Counted from the stretch's first letter, positions 20,801 through 28,282 are shown. The stretch is 64,000 bases of DNA from CAYVTM01 sp964454645 (GCA_964454645.1 CAYVTM010000010.1:6697-70696), one strand, 5' to 3'. Notes: generated by a model from the letters alone, not told the origin. Numbers and translations: made by a program.

Positions 20801-23537
20801 CATCTGCATTTGACGGACTGCTGGCAGCCGGAATTGTTCCTGACCAGGTATTTCCGGTAGTATTGCTCATTAAAATTGAGCTTGTTCCGGTTCCGTTATA
20901 AGCATAGGTTAATTTTACAGAATCCAACGTTCCGATATTCGGCAAAACGTTTGCTGTAACCACATGGGAAACAGCTGTACATTGATCAGCAGCCGGAGTT
21001 AATGCGCTAAAAATTATACTTGGTGCCGCCGGGGTTCCATCAAATTCCCTCGCACCTATATCCGGTGATGTTCCACCACCATTGGTTTGTGCCGGGAAGC
21101 CGGGATGACCCGCTCTCACATTGTTTGCAAAGTCGAATGCTATACCTGCACTCGAAGTACCGCCACTTTCTATTTGAGTAGGAATAGCGGTATTAATCGC
21201 TAAATAGTTTGCATCGGAACTAACAATACTTGCAAAATCAGGAGAGGTACTTACCGATGCCTGATCTCTGCTGCCTAATCTTGTTTTTAACAAGGTCAAA
21301 GTAGAGTCCGCATTAGTTCCATCGTAGTAAAGGGTCCGCGATGGACTTGGTGTACCGGCATAAAACAAGTTATTGTTTGATAAACTTGAATAATTTGTAA
21401 GTGTTGTACTCGAACGGCGGAAAGCAATTGCTTTCCCGGTACCGTTAGGCGTTGAAAGGTTTACAATAATATTGTTTCGCAATCTCAACTCACCCGAAGT
21501 GGCGGTAGAACTTGTTGTAACAAAAATACCCGAAGTGGCAAAATTAGTTCCACTTGATGTTGCATCTAAATAAATACTATTGTTTGAAATATTTGTTTGT
21601 GTATTACTAATTACTGAAGTAACATTTATCCCTCTTATTACGTCAGTGGCACCTCCGTTTCCTACAGGAGTGTAGAGGCCTCCTATAATATTATTATAAA
21701 TATGAGCAGCACCGGAGGATAAATCCCCAAGGTTTATACCACTCAATATACCGGAAGTAAGATTACTTGAGGTAATATTATATATCTTATTGTTAAAAAT
21801 ACTTGGAGAACTAAGCCGCGACCAAATTCCACCGACAGCAGTAACAGATGTAGTTGTTCCGCTTAGTGTAATATCATGAATGGTATTATACGAAACATTT
21901 CTTGTACCAGCAGTTGTCCATGCATAGATAGCCCATGTATTACCATTACCGCCATTGCTTAAGTTATATACATGGTTGTAATTATAATTCTCGTTAGTTG
22001 GACTTGAAGCATTATATATGCCATACATCACACCGGTAGCAGAAGATTTCAGGATATGCAAATCGTACACCTCGTTGCTGTCTACAACAACTGTTCCCGT
22101 ACTGGTTTGTATACCGTACATGGTCGCTCCGGTTCCGGTTCCGTCAATAGACAACTGACTGATGTCATTGTGCTTAACTGTTTGGTTAGAACCAGAACTT
22201 GTATATATACCAATGGTTGTACCTCCCGATGTACCGAATCTCCTTATTCCTCTTACTGTATTACCTAACACATTTACATTTGTTGCAGCCCCTGAGTTAT
22301 AGATCATATAATTCACTCCGGTCCCGGTATTGGATGCATTTGAATAAATAACACTATCAATGGTGTTATCAGCAATATTTACCGTTGTTGGAGACGCGGT
22401 ATTATATATACCATAAAAAATACCGGTAGTAGCCGTCAGGTAATCGCTGTTAAGAATTTCGTTTCCTGTAATATTAATAATATTTCCGCTACCCGTTCCT
22501 CCCGAAGCGTTTTCAATTGCGGATATCTGAGTTGTTGTCCCCCCCCCATGCAAGGTTAGTGTATTGTTTGCAATAGTAGCACTTGCATTTGTAGCGGTAT
22601 TCAAATAAATACCTCTTAGTGTGTTGGTGTGGTTTACGCCGGCACCATCATTATTATTAATGATATTATTTGTTACACTTATACCGTATTGTGCTAATGT
22701 ACGAATCGCTGCAGAAGCAACAGACCCGCCGCCACCGAAATTAATAATTGTATTATCATCTATACTATTACCGTTATCGGCCAATGCAATATCAGATGTC
22801 CCTACAGCAGTCCCGATTAAGACAATACCGTAGTTTACATTTTGAATGGTGTTTGAATAAAAATAATTAAATGAGTTTGATCCGCCGGAAGCACTAACTC
22901 CAAAAACTTTAGAGGTATCCATTGAGGAGCTTAAAACATAAATACCTACAGAACCCTCGACTCTTACCCCTGCACCAGAAATGATATTACTTCTGTTTAA
23001 GGTTATGGTAGAATTTTTGATGACAACATATTGGCAACCGTTGGAAGAGTCGGCTTTAAACAAAGCAAAACCATACTCCATCATGGTTGTATCCAAGGTG
23101 TTTGTATCAATCAGATCGATTCCGTCTATGGTCACATTATCTGAACCGACCAAAGCCCAAATACCATCAATTTGACGGGTTGAGTTTGCACGTTTCGTAC
23201 CAACAGGTGCCGTAATTAAAGGGTTTATACCGACACCGCTTTTTTGGAAAACAATCGGCGACAGGCTTGTTCCGCTTGCGGTTAAAACATAGCCGCCCGA
23301 AGGAGCAGTTTCCGTGTGACCGGCGACAATGTTAAAGACAACACCACCGGATCCGACTCCATAAAAGTTCAGCGAGTCAATCGCATCTTTCAGGGAGAGG
23401 TAATTGCTTGTTCCCGAACCTAAGGGATCAATTGTTTTCGTACCCGTCAATCCTTGTGCAGATAAGGAAAAAGAGAAAAAAACACCTAATAATAGTAGGA
23501 AGATGTTTTTTACGAGTTTGTAGAACTTTACACTCAT
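11880..23537 (-). CDS. Giant T9SS-secreted multidomain beta-helix protein (3885 aa)
   Basis: The signal peptide is MSVKFYKLVKN followed by IFLLLLGVFFSFSLSAQ. A beta-helix region rich in N-x-I/N-N-T turns covers about residues 30-830 and a second about 1200-1720. A lamin-tail-like segment follows at about 1850-2030 (RITEFNLF, NIEITNVG, LSGYRLLV, PPNGVVVV). Two GEVED-like domains lie near 2196-2358 and 2814-2970, each with YC...., (I/V)(Y/F)IDFN(I/Q) and a G(E/Y)(T/V).DY(A/V)IEI ending. PKD segments (PD(G)W.WE/PTDWEWNF) lie between them. From about 3350 to 3700 come five cysteine-containing repeats with C....I.LDAG and YLWSTG(A/E)TTQ. The protein ends in a PKD domain and a type A T9SS sorting domain (about 3790-3885, AKPNPFMGETTITYDLP). 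By family it is exported by T9SS and attached outside the cell; its ligand is unknown. Residue numbers are estimates. Confidence 0.93.
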   Translation of the reverse strand: MSVKFYKLVKNIFLLLLGVFFSFSLSAQGLTGTKTIDPLGSGTSNYLSLKDAIDSLNFYGVGSGGVVFNIVAGHTETAPSGGYVLTASGTSLSPIVFQKSGVGINPLITAPVGTKRANSTRQIDGIWALVGSDNVTIDGIDLIDTNTLDTTMMEYGFALFKADSSNGCQYVVIKNSTITLNRSNIISGAGVRVEGSVGIYVLSSSMDTSKVFGVSASGGSNSFNYFYSNTIQNVNYGIVLIGTAVGTSDIALADNGNSIDDNTIINFGGGGSVASAAIRTLAQYGISVTNNIINNNDGAGVNHTNTLRGIYLNTATNASATIANNTLTLHGGGTTTQISAIENASGGTGSGNIINITGNEILNSDYLTATTGIFYGIYNTASPTTVNIADNTIDSVIYSNASNTGTGVNYMIYNSGAATNVNVLGNTVRGIRRFGTSGGTTIGIYTSSGSNQTVKHNDISQLSIDGTGTGATMYGIQTSTGTVVVDSNEVYDLHILKSSATGVMYGIYNASSPTNENYNYNHVYNLSNGGNGNTWAIYAWTTAGTRNVSYNTIHDITLSGTTTSVTAVGGIWSRLSSPSIFNNKIYNITSSNLTSGILSGINLGDLSSGAAHIYNNIIGGLYTPVGNGGATDVIRGINVTSVISNTQTNISNNSIYLDATSSGTNFATSGIFVTTSSTATSGELRLRNNIIVNLSTPNGTGKAIAFRRSSTTLTNYSSLSNNNLFYAGTPSPSRTLYYDGTNADSTLTLLKTRLGSRDQASVSTSPDFASIVSSDANYLAINTAIPTQIESGGTSSAGIAFDFANNVRAGHPGFPAQTNGGGTSPDIGAREFDGTPAAPSIIFSALTPAADQCTAVSHVVTANVLPNIGTLDSVKLTYAYNGTGTSSILMSNTTGNTWSGTIPAASSPSNADVSWSISAWSSSGLFSNYSGATYSDEPLTNLNLVIVSDGGQPLCLGDSITLSATMPPQGPPVGGGATTIAGGTSNSGYGPFAQYYESQRTQYLISAQLMTDAGYVAGPLTSLSVDVTSAVSTLPFNNYTLKIGHTLESSLVSGSFLSDPLATAFGPAALSPVSTNGLKTIPFKLPFIWDGTSNILIEVCFENDPGNTGSIYTNNSAVRGSATSYTSVSGRYADNFAACGAMPANTTSGSTLPAFVFGTPINFASYSWSDGSSVVGTTASIKVSPTDTTGYTLTIFDSETGCTYTTDTFTINVSNTSMGGVVTVGAGGTFNTITEAVNAFNEVCTITSPVVFELIDTAYKAANGEVFPIVITHNPKRTATNTLTIRPAAGNSPVIYGSVATGGIIQLNGADYVTIDGSNSGTDTRDLTIQNRSTATTNMAIWIASSADRGSSFNTIKNVNINGASASTTVAGILSGSASALGGDADHPNNNNTIQNNRITRFQNGLYLRGNTNNFDHNWLITENQMGDTVNNDHLGFRGMLIGNANNFVISNNNVSGVFSTTSSTSTMNGIQLALGIDTGLVTANDVSGVRHLNTAGYGAVGMTLAIANNDAKVTLSNNFIYDIRSFGNSVATRNAAGIAVTGPGTGYQVVNNTVSVQHQPTAAASLTAALFVSGVTKAGSIDVRNNILDGRSEIGNPYAFAHTVGDSVFTHFDNNALWSNGINLANIRGTNSADIVAVRAAMPGYNSASLVEEPIYTSTTDLHIPAATLTYLESRGQTIASVATDIDGDARPGPAGSVNGGGTGYDIGADEFDGMPNFGDIVTPVVSIDSILPPVGDCNPTPHAIYVKVYDESGIDSVQIRYSIGGVDQTPVDMMDVNGGDTLYVGTIPAVPAGVEVVYSVWVKDASINGNTITTASSSYKDATLNVNAGPDVAINAGTATTLMAIKGAAFRITEFNLFNYTGGSGPSGNGSNSTWPPHLPTSMYDDNIEITNVGLGTGDLSGYRLLVETSASATPVNFTFPGGTVVPPNGVVVVNIAGAGTSSPADLIFRVVGGTYAPGSGSNMGMILKNPSNDIVDAVATNSYVFSATNAVTSADWTGTGVSSPSGIAGATLQGKDENNNTNWVTGSGATPVSIGYLNPNLQTVATAPATWTGGLLSSPVVGDTLVTPVHPTPGVYNYVATVSDSLCSFSDTVVVTVLVPTTPIAGFTTSHDTALVGFNPTVVTFTDNSQNIPDGWRWEVIPNNIEFVNGTDSSSQNPKVRFTAAGIYDVKLVVSNPAGSDSIIHMAEIEAILNYCISGATSAAGQDIGNVKIWAGIDTLLNNGSDLTPTNNVTATGTYSDFTQAILPFQVHFGPTYNFSLSHISSTTSSTSGRSIYIDFNIDGDFDDPGERVFTSGVYLAAGVNSTGSFTVPLNARTGVSRMRVVLSNSFNAPPACGTFGNGETEDYAIEIITPVGDWFPPDFTTHSIVPAGGNCLNIPHEVSIGISDTTGVDSAWVVWSINGVAQADIPMSDAVIAGIYVATIPAAPAGALVDYSFIARDLSINQNIGTANGGSYVDAAFFVTASSNADSIGLGSTANLLAQTPPNVVGNGTITNSSTGFPTPFGNYYWGAKHQFLIKASELASAGVLAGNINGITFDAAALNANPALDGFQIKIGSTAKNSLSSFETGLTGVYTNGSYTPVQGINTFTFNTPYSWDGVSNIIIETCFNNPGYVSNGNVSVNQTATSYRSSVWRIEDDLTVCTGAAEDSALQRPNIGILTSGSVTYSWTQTSGGGLSATNISNPTATPSAVGNYTYTVTVDNGVCSYTDSVSLKVIHVVTPVARFKASANTALANTTAVLFTDTSANLPTDWEWNFTPNTVTYLNGTSSASRHPEVTFDAAGIYSVELIVSNFAGADTLLKPDYVYVLNQYCPATSNNAGDTDIGKVTVGSFSDGDSLPTNNNPAATGTYGDRTHLTGVYAQKMVPQNIIVSLITSGATYYNGTVNVFIDYNQNGVFDLPEERAFKGPFLNNAASRVVAGTFTAPITALTGKTLMRVHAWESGAVDFSPCANSGYGEVLDYVIEILPAPPGDWYGPDFANASITPAGGDCNPVNHTVSVEITDTTGVATAAVVWSIDGVSQTDIVMTNVGNVYSATIPAAGTRSVGYSFIAVDNSVNTNSSLYPGGTYKDAVLKSRLKVNADGYIGVGGNYQLNAFVESKIGNSATAHGATVTTGAPYASYYGNGRQQYLILASELNAMGFQAGNLSSLAFDVAVAGTGSGATLNGYTIKLANTTQVNLSAFDVTPTTVVWGPVNYTPTIGANIHSFSAPFSWDGTSNLLVEVCFSNGITGTSGMANTVYQTTTSFVSNALYRIDGSVGDVCASTTLSTTASVRPNMSFTQAGSLTYNWAQSTGGGLSATNIANPTATPTGGLGTYEYIVTVNDGTCNAMDTVLVHVVPPPTVDIGPATGIICGTSPRILDAGNPGATYAWTHNGSAFGITQTVSATDAGTYIVVVTNQAGLTGTDTVDLTVGAPFTISLNDRDLCEGGSIVLDAGVHNAYLWSTGETTQTITVDTAGDYTVTVTNADGCTATDNIVVTIVPPSTVDLGSDQITCSSAPVVLDAGNPGSAYEWQHDGAVVGSGQTYDAGVSGEYTVTVITPTGCTLYDTVNITNLPAPAVDLGADQEICPGSSVMFDAGTDGVSYLWSTGATTQMISVTDAGTYGVTVTGSNGCETTDSVVVSFKPAPVVDLGPSQAICVNEPITLDAGTDGVSYLWSTGATTQTIEVGLAGTYYVDVTGTNGCVTRDQIVITNKVQPDASFSIDSTDNVMWVVKFSANSVVAGQLYSWNFGDPGSGSANTSALPNPTHNYNTPGTYTITLTITNVASGCVSVSTQTIIVLGVESKQAATFKLGAKPNPFMGETTITYDLPISANVSIEVYDMMGRKVSTLLSNELQASGTHEIGYQNEDYLSANGMYMIRLIVDGKGAMIRVVDLSNKR

Positions 23538-23980
23538 AATTAGTTTGTTTGGTTAATAAATTTTAGGACTTTTTAACAGGAAAATTTTAATCATTTAATC
23601 AAATTAAATGAGGGGTTGTTTTCCATATTAATATGCAATTTAAAGAAAGGAATATGAAAAACAAATTTTTTTTCAAAAACTTTTTTTTCTTGCACCAGAG
23701 GGTCTAAAAACAGCATTCAATCGCAAAATATAGTGGCGTTGCCTGCGATGATGTTAAAAATAAGTTGTATTATCTGAAATATTTGAAAAAAACGGATAAA
23801 ATTTATACATATTTTAATATTGTATAGGCAAAAAATCTAATTTGATTAACATATATAGATAAAAGTATTTCTGAACAATCCTATTACATTTCAGGTGATG
23901 TTAATCAATAACTTTTATCCGTAATTATCCAATTGTTATATTTTGTTATATGCAATCCTAAAACGACAAGAAAATAACTA
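23538..23980. other. AT-rich intergenic spacer
   Basis: This 443-bp spacer separates the 3885-aa gene (minus) from the crcB remnant (plus). It contains long A and T runs (around 23660-23700) and two TTATCC words near 23917 and 23926. I see no open frame, strong hairpin or convincing promoter pair, although the promoter of the giant gene must lie here. Confidence 0.5.
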
Positions 23981-24350
23981 ATGACAAGAGCAATAATTTA
24001 GCAGGGATTAGGGTGGACTCGGAAGCATTTGTCGCTACCCGACTTTTGTAGCTGTGACCCAATATTTCCAGACAACTTTTCCATTGGCGACATTTACAGC
24101 AACTATTATAGGTTGTTTGATAAATTGGGGTATTGTCCGGACTTTTTGAAGAACAACAACAGACAAATCCCCACTTGAAATTTTATTCATGACATTTTGT
24201 GGTGGCTATAAAACATTTTCGACTTTCGCATCAGAGAATATTAACTTATTTCAATCGGGCAACTCTCAGACAGTATTCCTCTATATGGCGTCGAGTATAT
24301 TGGTTAGTTTATTTGCTGTATGGCTTGGACTAATACTAATAAGATTGTAA
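23981..24350 (+). pseudogene. crcB: Broken crcB/fluC fluoride exporter gene
   Basis: Translation gives recognisable CrcB segments. It starts at an ATG (23981, MTRAII) in one frame, then moves to a second frame from about 24012 (GGLGSICRYP, TFPLATFTATIIGCLINW). An in-frame TGA follows at 24147-24149, or a pair of compensating frameshifts near it. The frame resumes with the family signature GGYKTFSTF (24201-24227) and a last membrane segment (LVSLFAVWLGLILIRL) ending in TAA at 24348-24350. The full length matches the family (about 120 residues). CrcB/FluC is a dimeric inner-membrane fluoride channel protecting against fluoride. With at least one frameshift and one stop it should not make a working protein. 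A sequencing error is possible but would need more than one. Confidence 0.85.
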
Positions 24351-24627
24351 ATGAAATACGCTGTTTTGACAAAATGCAACAACATTGACAAATCAACGGA
24401 TAAAAAATCTCTCTAAGCGAATCTTCAATATGGTTTTAACCCTAAAGCCTTTTAAGAACGTACCATATATCAGCCTTGATGTTTTATTTAGATTAAATAT
24501 ATACATGCCTGTATGGTATGTGGTTGATTCTGTAATATTAAAAAACCTTTAAAGTGCTGAATTCTCCTCATAGCTCGAGCCACGTAATCAGTTGGTAGTG
24601 CAACGCGCGTTTTTAAATCATCAGGTA

Positions 24628-24643
24628 CGTTTCACGTGAAACA
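24628..24643. promoter_or_regulatory. parS-like site 1 (ParB-binding centromere)
   Basis: The 16-mer CGTTTCACGTGAAACA contains a perfect 14-bp palindrome (GTTTCACGTGAAAC). It differs from the canonical bacterial parS TGTTTCACGTGAAACA only in the first base. Such sites nucleate ParB and lie near the replication origin, classically beside mnmG (gidA), which is the gene downstream here. No parA or parB is in the window. Confidence 0.85.
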
Positions 24644-24664
24644 TCTTACTCGAAAATTTTTAAT

Positions 24665-24672
24665 TACTTTTG
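24665..24672 (+). promoter_or_regulatory. Candidate -7 box of the mnmG promoter
   Basis: TACTTTTG matches the Bacteroidota primary-sigma -7 consensus TAnnTTTG and lies 31 bp before the mnmG ATG. No good -33 TTTG is seen upstream; the expected position is occupied by parS-like site 1. The second palindrome starts three bases downstream, so ParB binding could affect initiation. Confidence 0.45.
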
Positions 24673-24674
24673 TG

Positions 24675-24690
24675 CGTTCCACGTGGAACA
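24675..24690. promoter_or_regulatory. parS-like site 2 variant
   Basis: CGTTCCACGTGGAACA contains a perfect 14-bp palindrome (GTTCCACGTGGAAC). It shares the CACGTG core with site 1 and differs from it by one symmetric pair of changes, a variant seen in chromosomal parS sites of other phyla. Its centre is 47 bp from that of site 1, and it sits between the mnmG -7 box and start codon. Confidence 0.75.
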
Positions 24691-24703
24691 GTAAAGAAAT
24701 ACG

Positions 24704-26566
24704 ATGTTTAATAAATACGATGTTATTGTAGTCGGAGGCGGGCATGCGGGTTGTGAGGCGGCGGCAGCGGCAGCAAATCTCGGTTCGAAAGTATTGCTAA
24801 TTACCATGAATATGGGTGTTATTGCCCAAATGTCATGTAACCCTGCTATGGGTGGTGTTGCAAAAGGACAAATTGTGCGCGAAATTGATGCTATGGGCGG
24901 CTATTCCGGAATCATTAGTGATAAGACAAGTTTGCAATTCAGGATGCTTAACCGATCGAAAGGCCCTGCAATGTGGAGCCCCAGAACCCAAAACGACCGC
25001 ATGCGATTTGCTGAGGAATGGCGGCTGGCTTTGGAACAAATTCCGAACGTTGATTTTTGGCAAGATATGGTGGTGGAAGTTTTGGTGAAGAATGGGAGGG
25101 TTCGTGGGGTAAAAACACAGATGGGAATGGAAGTTGAATCCGGAGCTGTTGTCTTGACTAACGGTACTTTCTTAAACGGAATTATACATATCGGAGAAAA
25201 AAGATTTGGGGGAGGCAGGACAGCAGAAAGAGCCGCAACAGGCTTAACGGAACAATTACATGCTTTGGGATTTGAATCGGGAAGAATGAAAACCGGAACT
25301 CCTCCGCGTATAGATGGCCGCTCACTCGACTATAGTAAAATGGAAGAGCAAAATGGAGATGAGGAAAGAGGCCGGTTCTCTTATACTCATGTACCCCTGG
25401 CTGAAAAACAGAGAAGCTGCTTCATTACCTATACCAATGAAGAGGTGCATGAAATATTAAAAGAAGGTTTCGAAAAATCTCCGATGTTTACCGGTAGAAT
25501 AAAAGGATTAGGACCCAGATATTGTCCCTCGATCGAAGATAAAATTAACCGGTTTGCAGAAAGAACAAGGCATCAAATCTTTGTTGAACCGGAAGGTTTT
25601 AATACAGTAGAGATTTATGTGAATGGCTTTTCTACTTCTCTTCCCGAAGAAATACAGTATAAAGCTATCACTAAAATACCCGGTTTCGAAAAAGTTAAAA
25701 TGTTCAGGCCGGGTTATGCTATCGAATATGATTATTTCCCACCAACACAACTGAACCTCACCCTGGAAACAAAATTGGTCTGCGGACTCTATTTTGCCGG
25801 TCAGATAAACGGGACCACCGGATACGAAGAAGCAGCTTCACAAGGCCTGATTGCCGGTATAAATGCACACAGAAAACTGAATGACTCAGACGAAGTCATC
25901 ATGAAAAGAGCTGAATCGTATATCGGCGTGCTGATCGACGACCTGGTAACAAAAGGAACCGAAGAACCTTACCGCATGTTTACCTCCAGAGCTGAACATC
26001 GTTTGTTGCTCAGACAGGATAATGCCGATATTCGACTTACAGAGCTCTCTCACAAAATGGGGCTCGCTTCCGGCGAACGCATGAATCGCGTCTTGGAAAA
26101 GATAAAAATAACCGACCAAATTCTGCATTACTTAAAAAATAAAAGTGTAGAACCCGCTTCGGTTAATACTATTCTTACCGAGAACGGCACAAACGAAATT
26201 CCTCATAGTATGAAACTCTACAGCCTGGTTCTTCGTCCGCAAATAGGTCTAAAAGATCTCGCAAAAGCTGATCCCGAACTGAACAGAATGATCCAAAATA
26301 CAGACCCGGAATTTATTCAACAAGCCGAAATACGTGCAAAATACGACAGCTATCTCGATAAAGAATTGGAAATTATTGCCAAAATGAAAAAGTTAGAAGA
26401 TCAGTTAATTAATCCGGATTTTGACTATTCAAAGCTCGAATCAATCTCCAAAGAGGCAAGGGAAAAATTGCATAAGATTAAACCCAGAACGCTCGGCCAG
26501 GCTTCCAGGATTTCAGGCGTTTCCCCGGCTGATGTTAGTGTGTTAATGATACACTTAGGGAGATAA
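24704..26566 (+). CDS. mnmG: tRNA uridine-34 carboxymethylaminomethyl modification enzyme MnmG
   Basis: MnmG (GidA) works with the GTPase MnmE to install the carboxymethylaminomethyl group on wobble uridine 34, using FAD, NADH and methylenetetrahydrofolate. The FAD-binding glycine motif is at residues 8-14 (VVGGGHAGCEAA). The family signatures MSCNPAMGG(V)AKG and (K)TGTPPRI follow, as does GQINGTTGYEEAA in the C-terminal part of the FAD domain. The helical C-terminal domain ends with RISGVSPADVSVLMIHL. The length of 620 residues is typical and nothing is missing. The gene is preceded by two parS-like palindromes, the classical origin-proximal location of gidA. Confidence 0.98.
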   Translation: MFNKYDVIVVGGGHAGCEAAAAAANLGSKVLLITMNMGVIAQMSCNPAMGGVAKGQIVREIDAMGGYSGIISDKTSLQFRMLNRSKGPAMWSPRTQNDRMRFAEEWRLALEQIPNVDFWQDMVVEVLVKNGRVRGVKTQMGMEVESGAVVLTNGTFLNGIIHIGEKRFGGGRTAERAATGLTEQLHALGFESGRMKTGTPPRIDGRSLDYSKMEEQNGDEERGRFSYTHVPLAEKQRSCFITYTNEEVHEILKEGFEKSPMFTGRIKGLGPRYCPSIEDKINRFAERTRHQIFVEPEGFNTVEIYVNGFSTSLPEEIQYKAITKIPGFEKVKMFRPGYAIEYDYFPPTQLNLTLETKLVCGLYFAGQINGTTGYEEAASQGLIAGINAHRKLNDSDEVIMKRAESYIGVLIDDLVTKGTEEPYRMFTSRAEHRLLLRQDNADIRLTELSHKMGLASGERMNRVLEKIKITDQILHYLKNKSVEPASVNTILTENGTNEIPHSMKLYSLVLRPQIGLKDLAKADPELNRMIQNTDPEFIQQAEIRAKYDSYLDKELEIIAKMKKLEDQLINPDFDYSKLESISKEAREKLHKIKPRTLGQASRISGVSPADVSVLMIHLGR

Positions 26567-26698
26567 GGTATTAACTAACTGATTATCAATAATTTAATGT
26601 TATGAAAAACAAAGCGATATAAGCAACGAAAATTAATTTTAAGTAACCGTAATCAAAATAAGTATAAAATCGCTTGTATCGCCTAAAATTAGCCTAAA

Positions 26699-28282
26699 AT
26701 GAAAAATCGATTATTTTTTGCTCTTTGTATATACCTTTTTATACTCTCTTCTTGCGCTAACATCGTGGCACCGAGTGGCGGCAAAATCGATTCCACTGCG
26801 CCCGAAATAAAAAAAGCTGTGCCCGAAAATTTCAGCCGCAATTTTAATTCCGGAAAAATTTTTATACAATTTAATGAATATATAAACCTGAAAGATGCCT
26901 CCGGCCAAATCATTATCTCCCCGGAAATAAGCGGTACCGAATTCAAACTTCGTAAAAAGGCAATAGAAATAAAATTAGGTTCCGTCCTCAAAGAAAACAC
27001 TACTTATACCATAAACTTTGGAAATGCGGTATCCGACTTTACGGAATCAAATATCAATAAAGAGTTGCGTTATGTATTCTCAACTTCCGATGAGATCGAC
27101 TCACTAAAACTGAAAGGGAAATTAGTAAACGCTTTTACAACAGAAAAAGAAAGTGGTGTTCCGATATATCTATACCAAGACTTTTCCGATTCTTTACTTT
27201 ACACAACAAAGCCTTACTACGCAACACGCACAGACGAAAACGGAGAATTCACATTCGAAAATATAAAAGAAGGGGATTATTTTTTGGCTTCGCTGAAAGA
27301 GTCGAACAATAATAAAATCTATGACAGCCAGGATGAAGAAATTTCTTTTTATTCTTATCCGGTACATATACATGCCGATACCAATAAGTATGAACTAAGA
27401 AGTTTTAAAGAATCGCCGGTTAATATTCGTTTAACCGACAAAAAATTTGATGACAAATCCGTTTTCCTAAGCTTTAATAAACCCGTCCCCACATTGAGCA
27501 TAGAAATTCTTTCAAATGATTCTTTAAAAAATGAAAGTTATGTTTGGTACAACGCCGAAAGAGATTCTGCCAAAATATACCTGAGTAAATGGGTAGATAG
27601 TCTACAGGTTAAAATAAGCGATCAACTTTTGTATTCAGATACGATCGTACTGAAACGATTCAAAAGAAAAAATACTATCCCGCAAAATTTTATTGGATTA
27701 AATGTTAGCGAAATAATGGCTCCCGGAAAATTTATACATATCAGGTCTCTGAATCCGATAACTTTAAATGCATCGCTGGATTCCGTAATTATAATAGAAG
27801 ATTCGATCCGATACAATATCATAGACAGGTTGGCTCGTACCGATGCATTTACTTACAAAGTAAATAAGGATCTGTCTTCAGAAAAAAAATACGAGCTGAT
27901 TTTAAAAGACAGCTCTTTTCATGATAATTCAAATACTTTCTCAAAATCGGGGAAATATAATATTATAATACGTAGCATAGAAACATACGGAAACATACAA
28001 ATGAAAATTAATGCTCCGGATGGAAGCTACCTGATACAAATGCTGGATGCAAAAAATACCATACTAAAAACTGATACTCTAAATGGTTCTCAGCTGTTAA
28101 CATATACAAATTACAATCCGGGAGAATATAAACTTCGTGTAATATTCGATGAAAATAAAAATGGGAAATGGGATACCGGAAATTTCCTGAGACGAGAACA
28201 ACCGGAAAAAATAATATACTATCCCGGTAATATAACTTTAAGAGCCAACTGGGATCTAGAAATGGAATATACTTTCAACTGA
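26699..28282 (+). CDS. Ig-like domain (Big_5-type) outer-membrane lipoprotein
   Basis: The N-terminus is a lipoprotein signal (FALCIYLFILSSC, with the lipobox cysteine at about residue 19). The next roughly 110 residues form an SbsA/Big_5-like Ig domain (APSGGKIDSTAPEI, NFNSGKIFIQFNEYI, LKENTTYTINFGNAVSDFTE). A carboxypeptidase-regulatory-like beta-sandwich follows around residues 145-240 (TDENGEFTFENIKEGDYFLASL). A second such unit near the C-terminus contains NYNPGEYKLRVIFDENKNGKWDTG. This architecture is a widespread Bacteroidota lipoprotein of unknown job. Its TGA stop abuts the stop of the convergent carbonic-anhydrase-like gene with no base between them. Confidence 0.85.
   Translation: MKNRLFFALCIYLFILSSCANIVAPSGGKIDSTAPEIKKAVPENFSRNFNSGKIFIQFNEYINLKDASGQIIISPEISGTEFKLRKKAIEIKLGSVLKENTTYTINFGNAVSDFTESNINKELRYVFSTSDEIDSLKLKGKLVNAFTTEKESGVPIYLYQDFSDSLLYTTKPYYATRTDENGEFTFENIKEGDYFLASLKESNNNKIYDSQDEEISFYSYPVHIHADTNKYELRSFKESPVNIRLTDKKFDDKSVFLSFNKPVPTLSIEILSNDSLKNESYVWYNAERDSAKIYLSKWVDSLQVKISDQLLYSDTIVLKRFKRKNTIPQNFIGLNVSEIMAPGKFIHIRSLNPITLNASLDSVIIIEDSIRYNIIDRLARTDAFTYKVNKDLSSEKKYELILKDSSFHDNSNTFSKSGKYNIIIRSIETYGNIQMKINAPDGSYLIQMLDAKNTILKTDTLNGSQLLTYTNYNPGEYKLRVIFDENKNGKWDTGNFLRREQPEKIIYYPGNITLRANWDLEMEYTFN

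Larger units (their letters stand above)
24351..24703. other. Intergenic spacer with two parS-like sites and mnmG promoter
   Basis: This 353-bp spacer has no open frame. It holds a tRNA D-arm-like word (TCAGTTGGTAG at 24588-24598, no folding partner), two parS-like palindromes and a -7 box for mnmG. These elements are listed separately. Confidence 0.6.

Noticed and set aside
23890..23980. GGTGATG-like start before crcB as a fluoride riboswitch
   Set aside because: Beyond the first few bases no fluoride-aptamer stems or pseudoknot partners are present.
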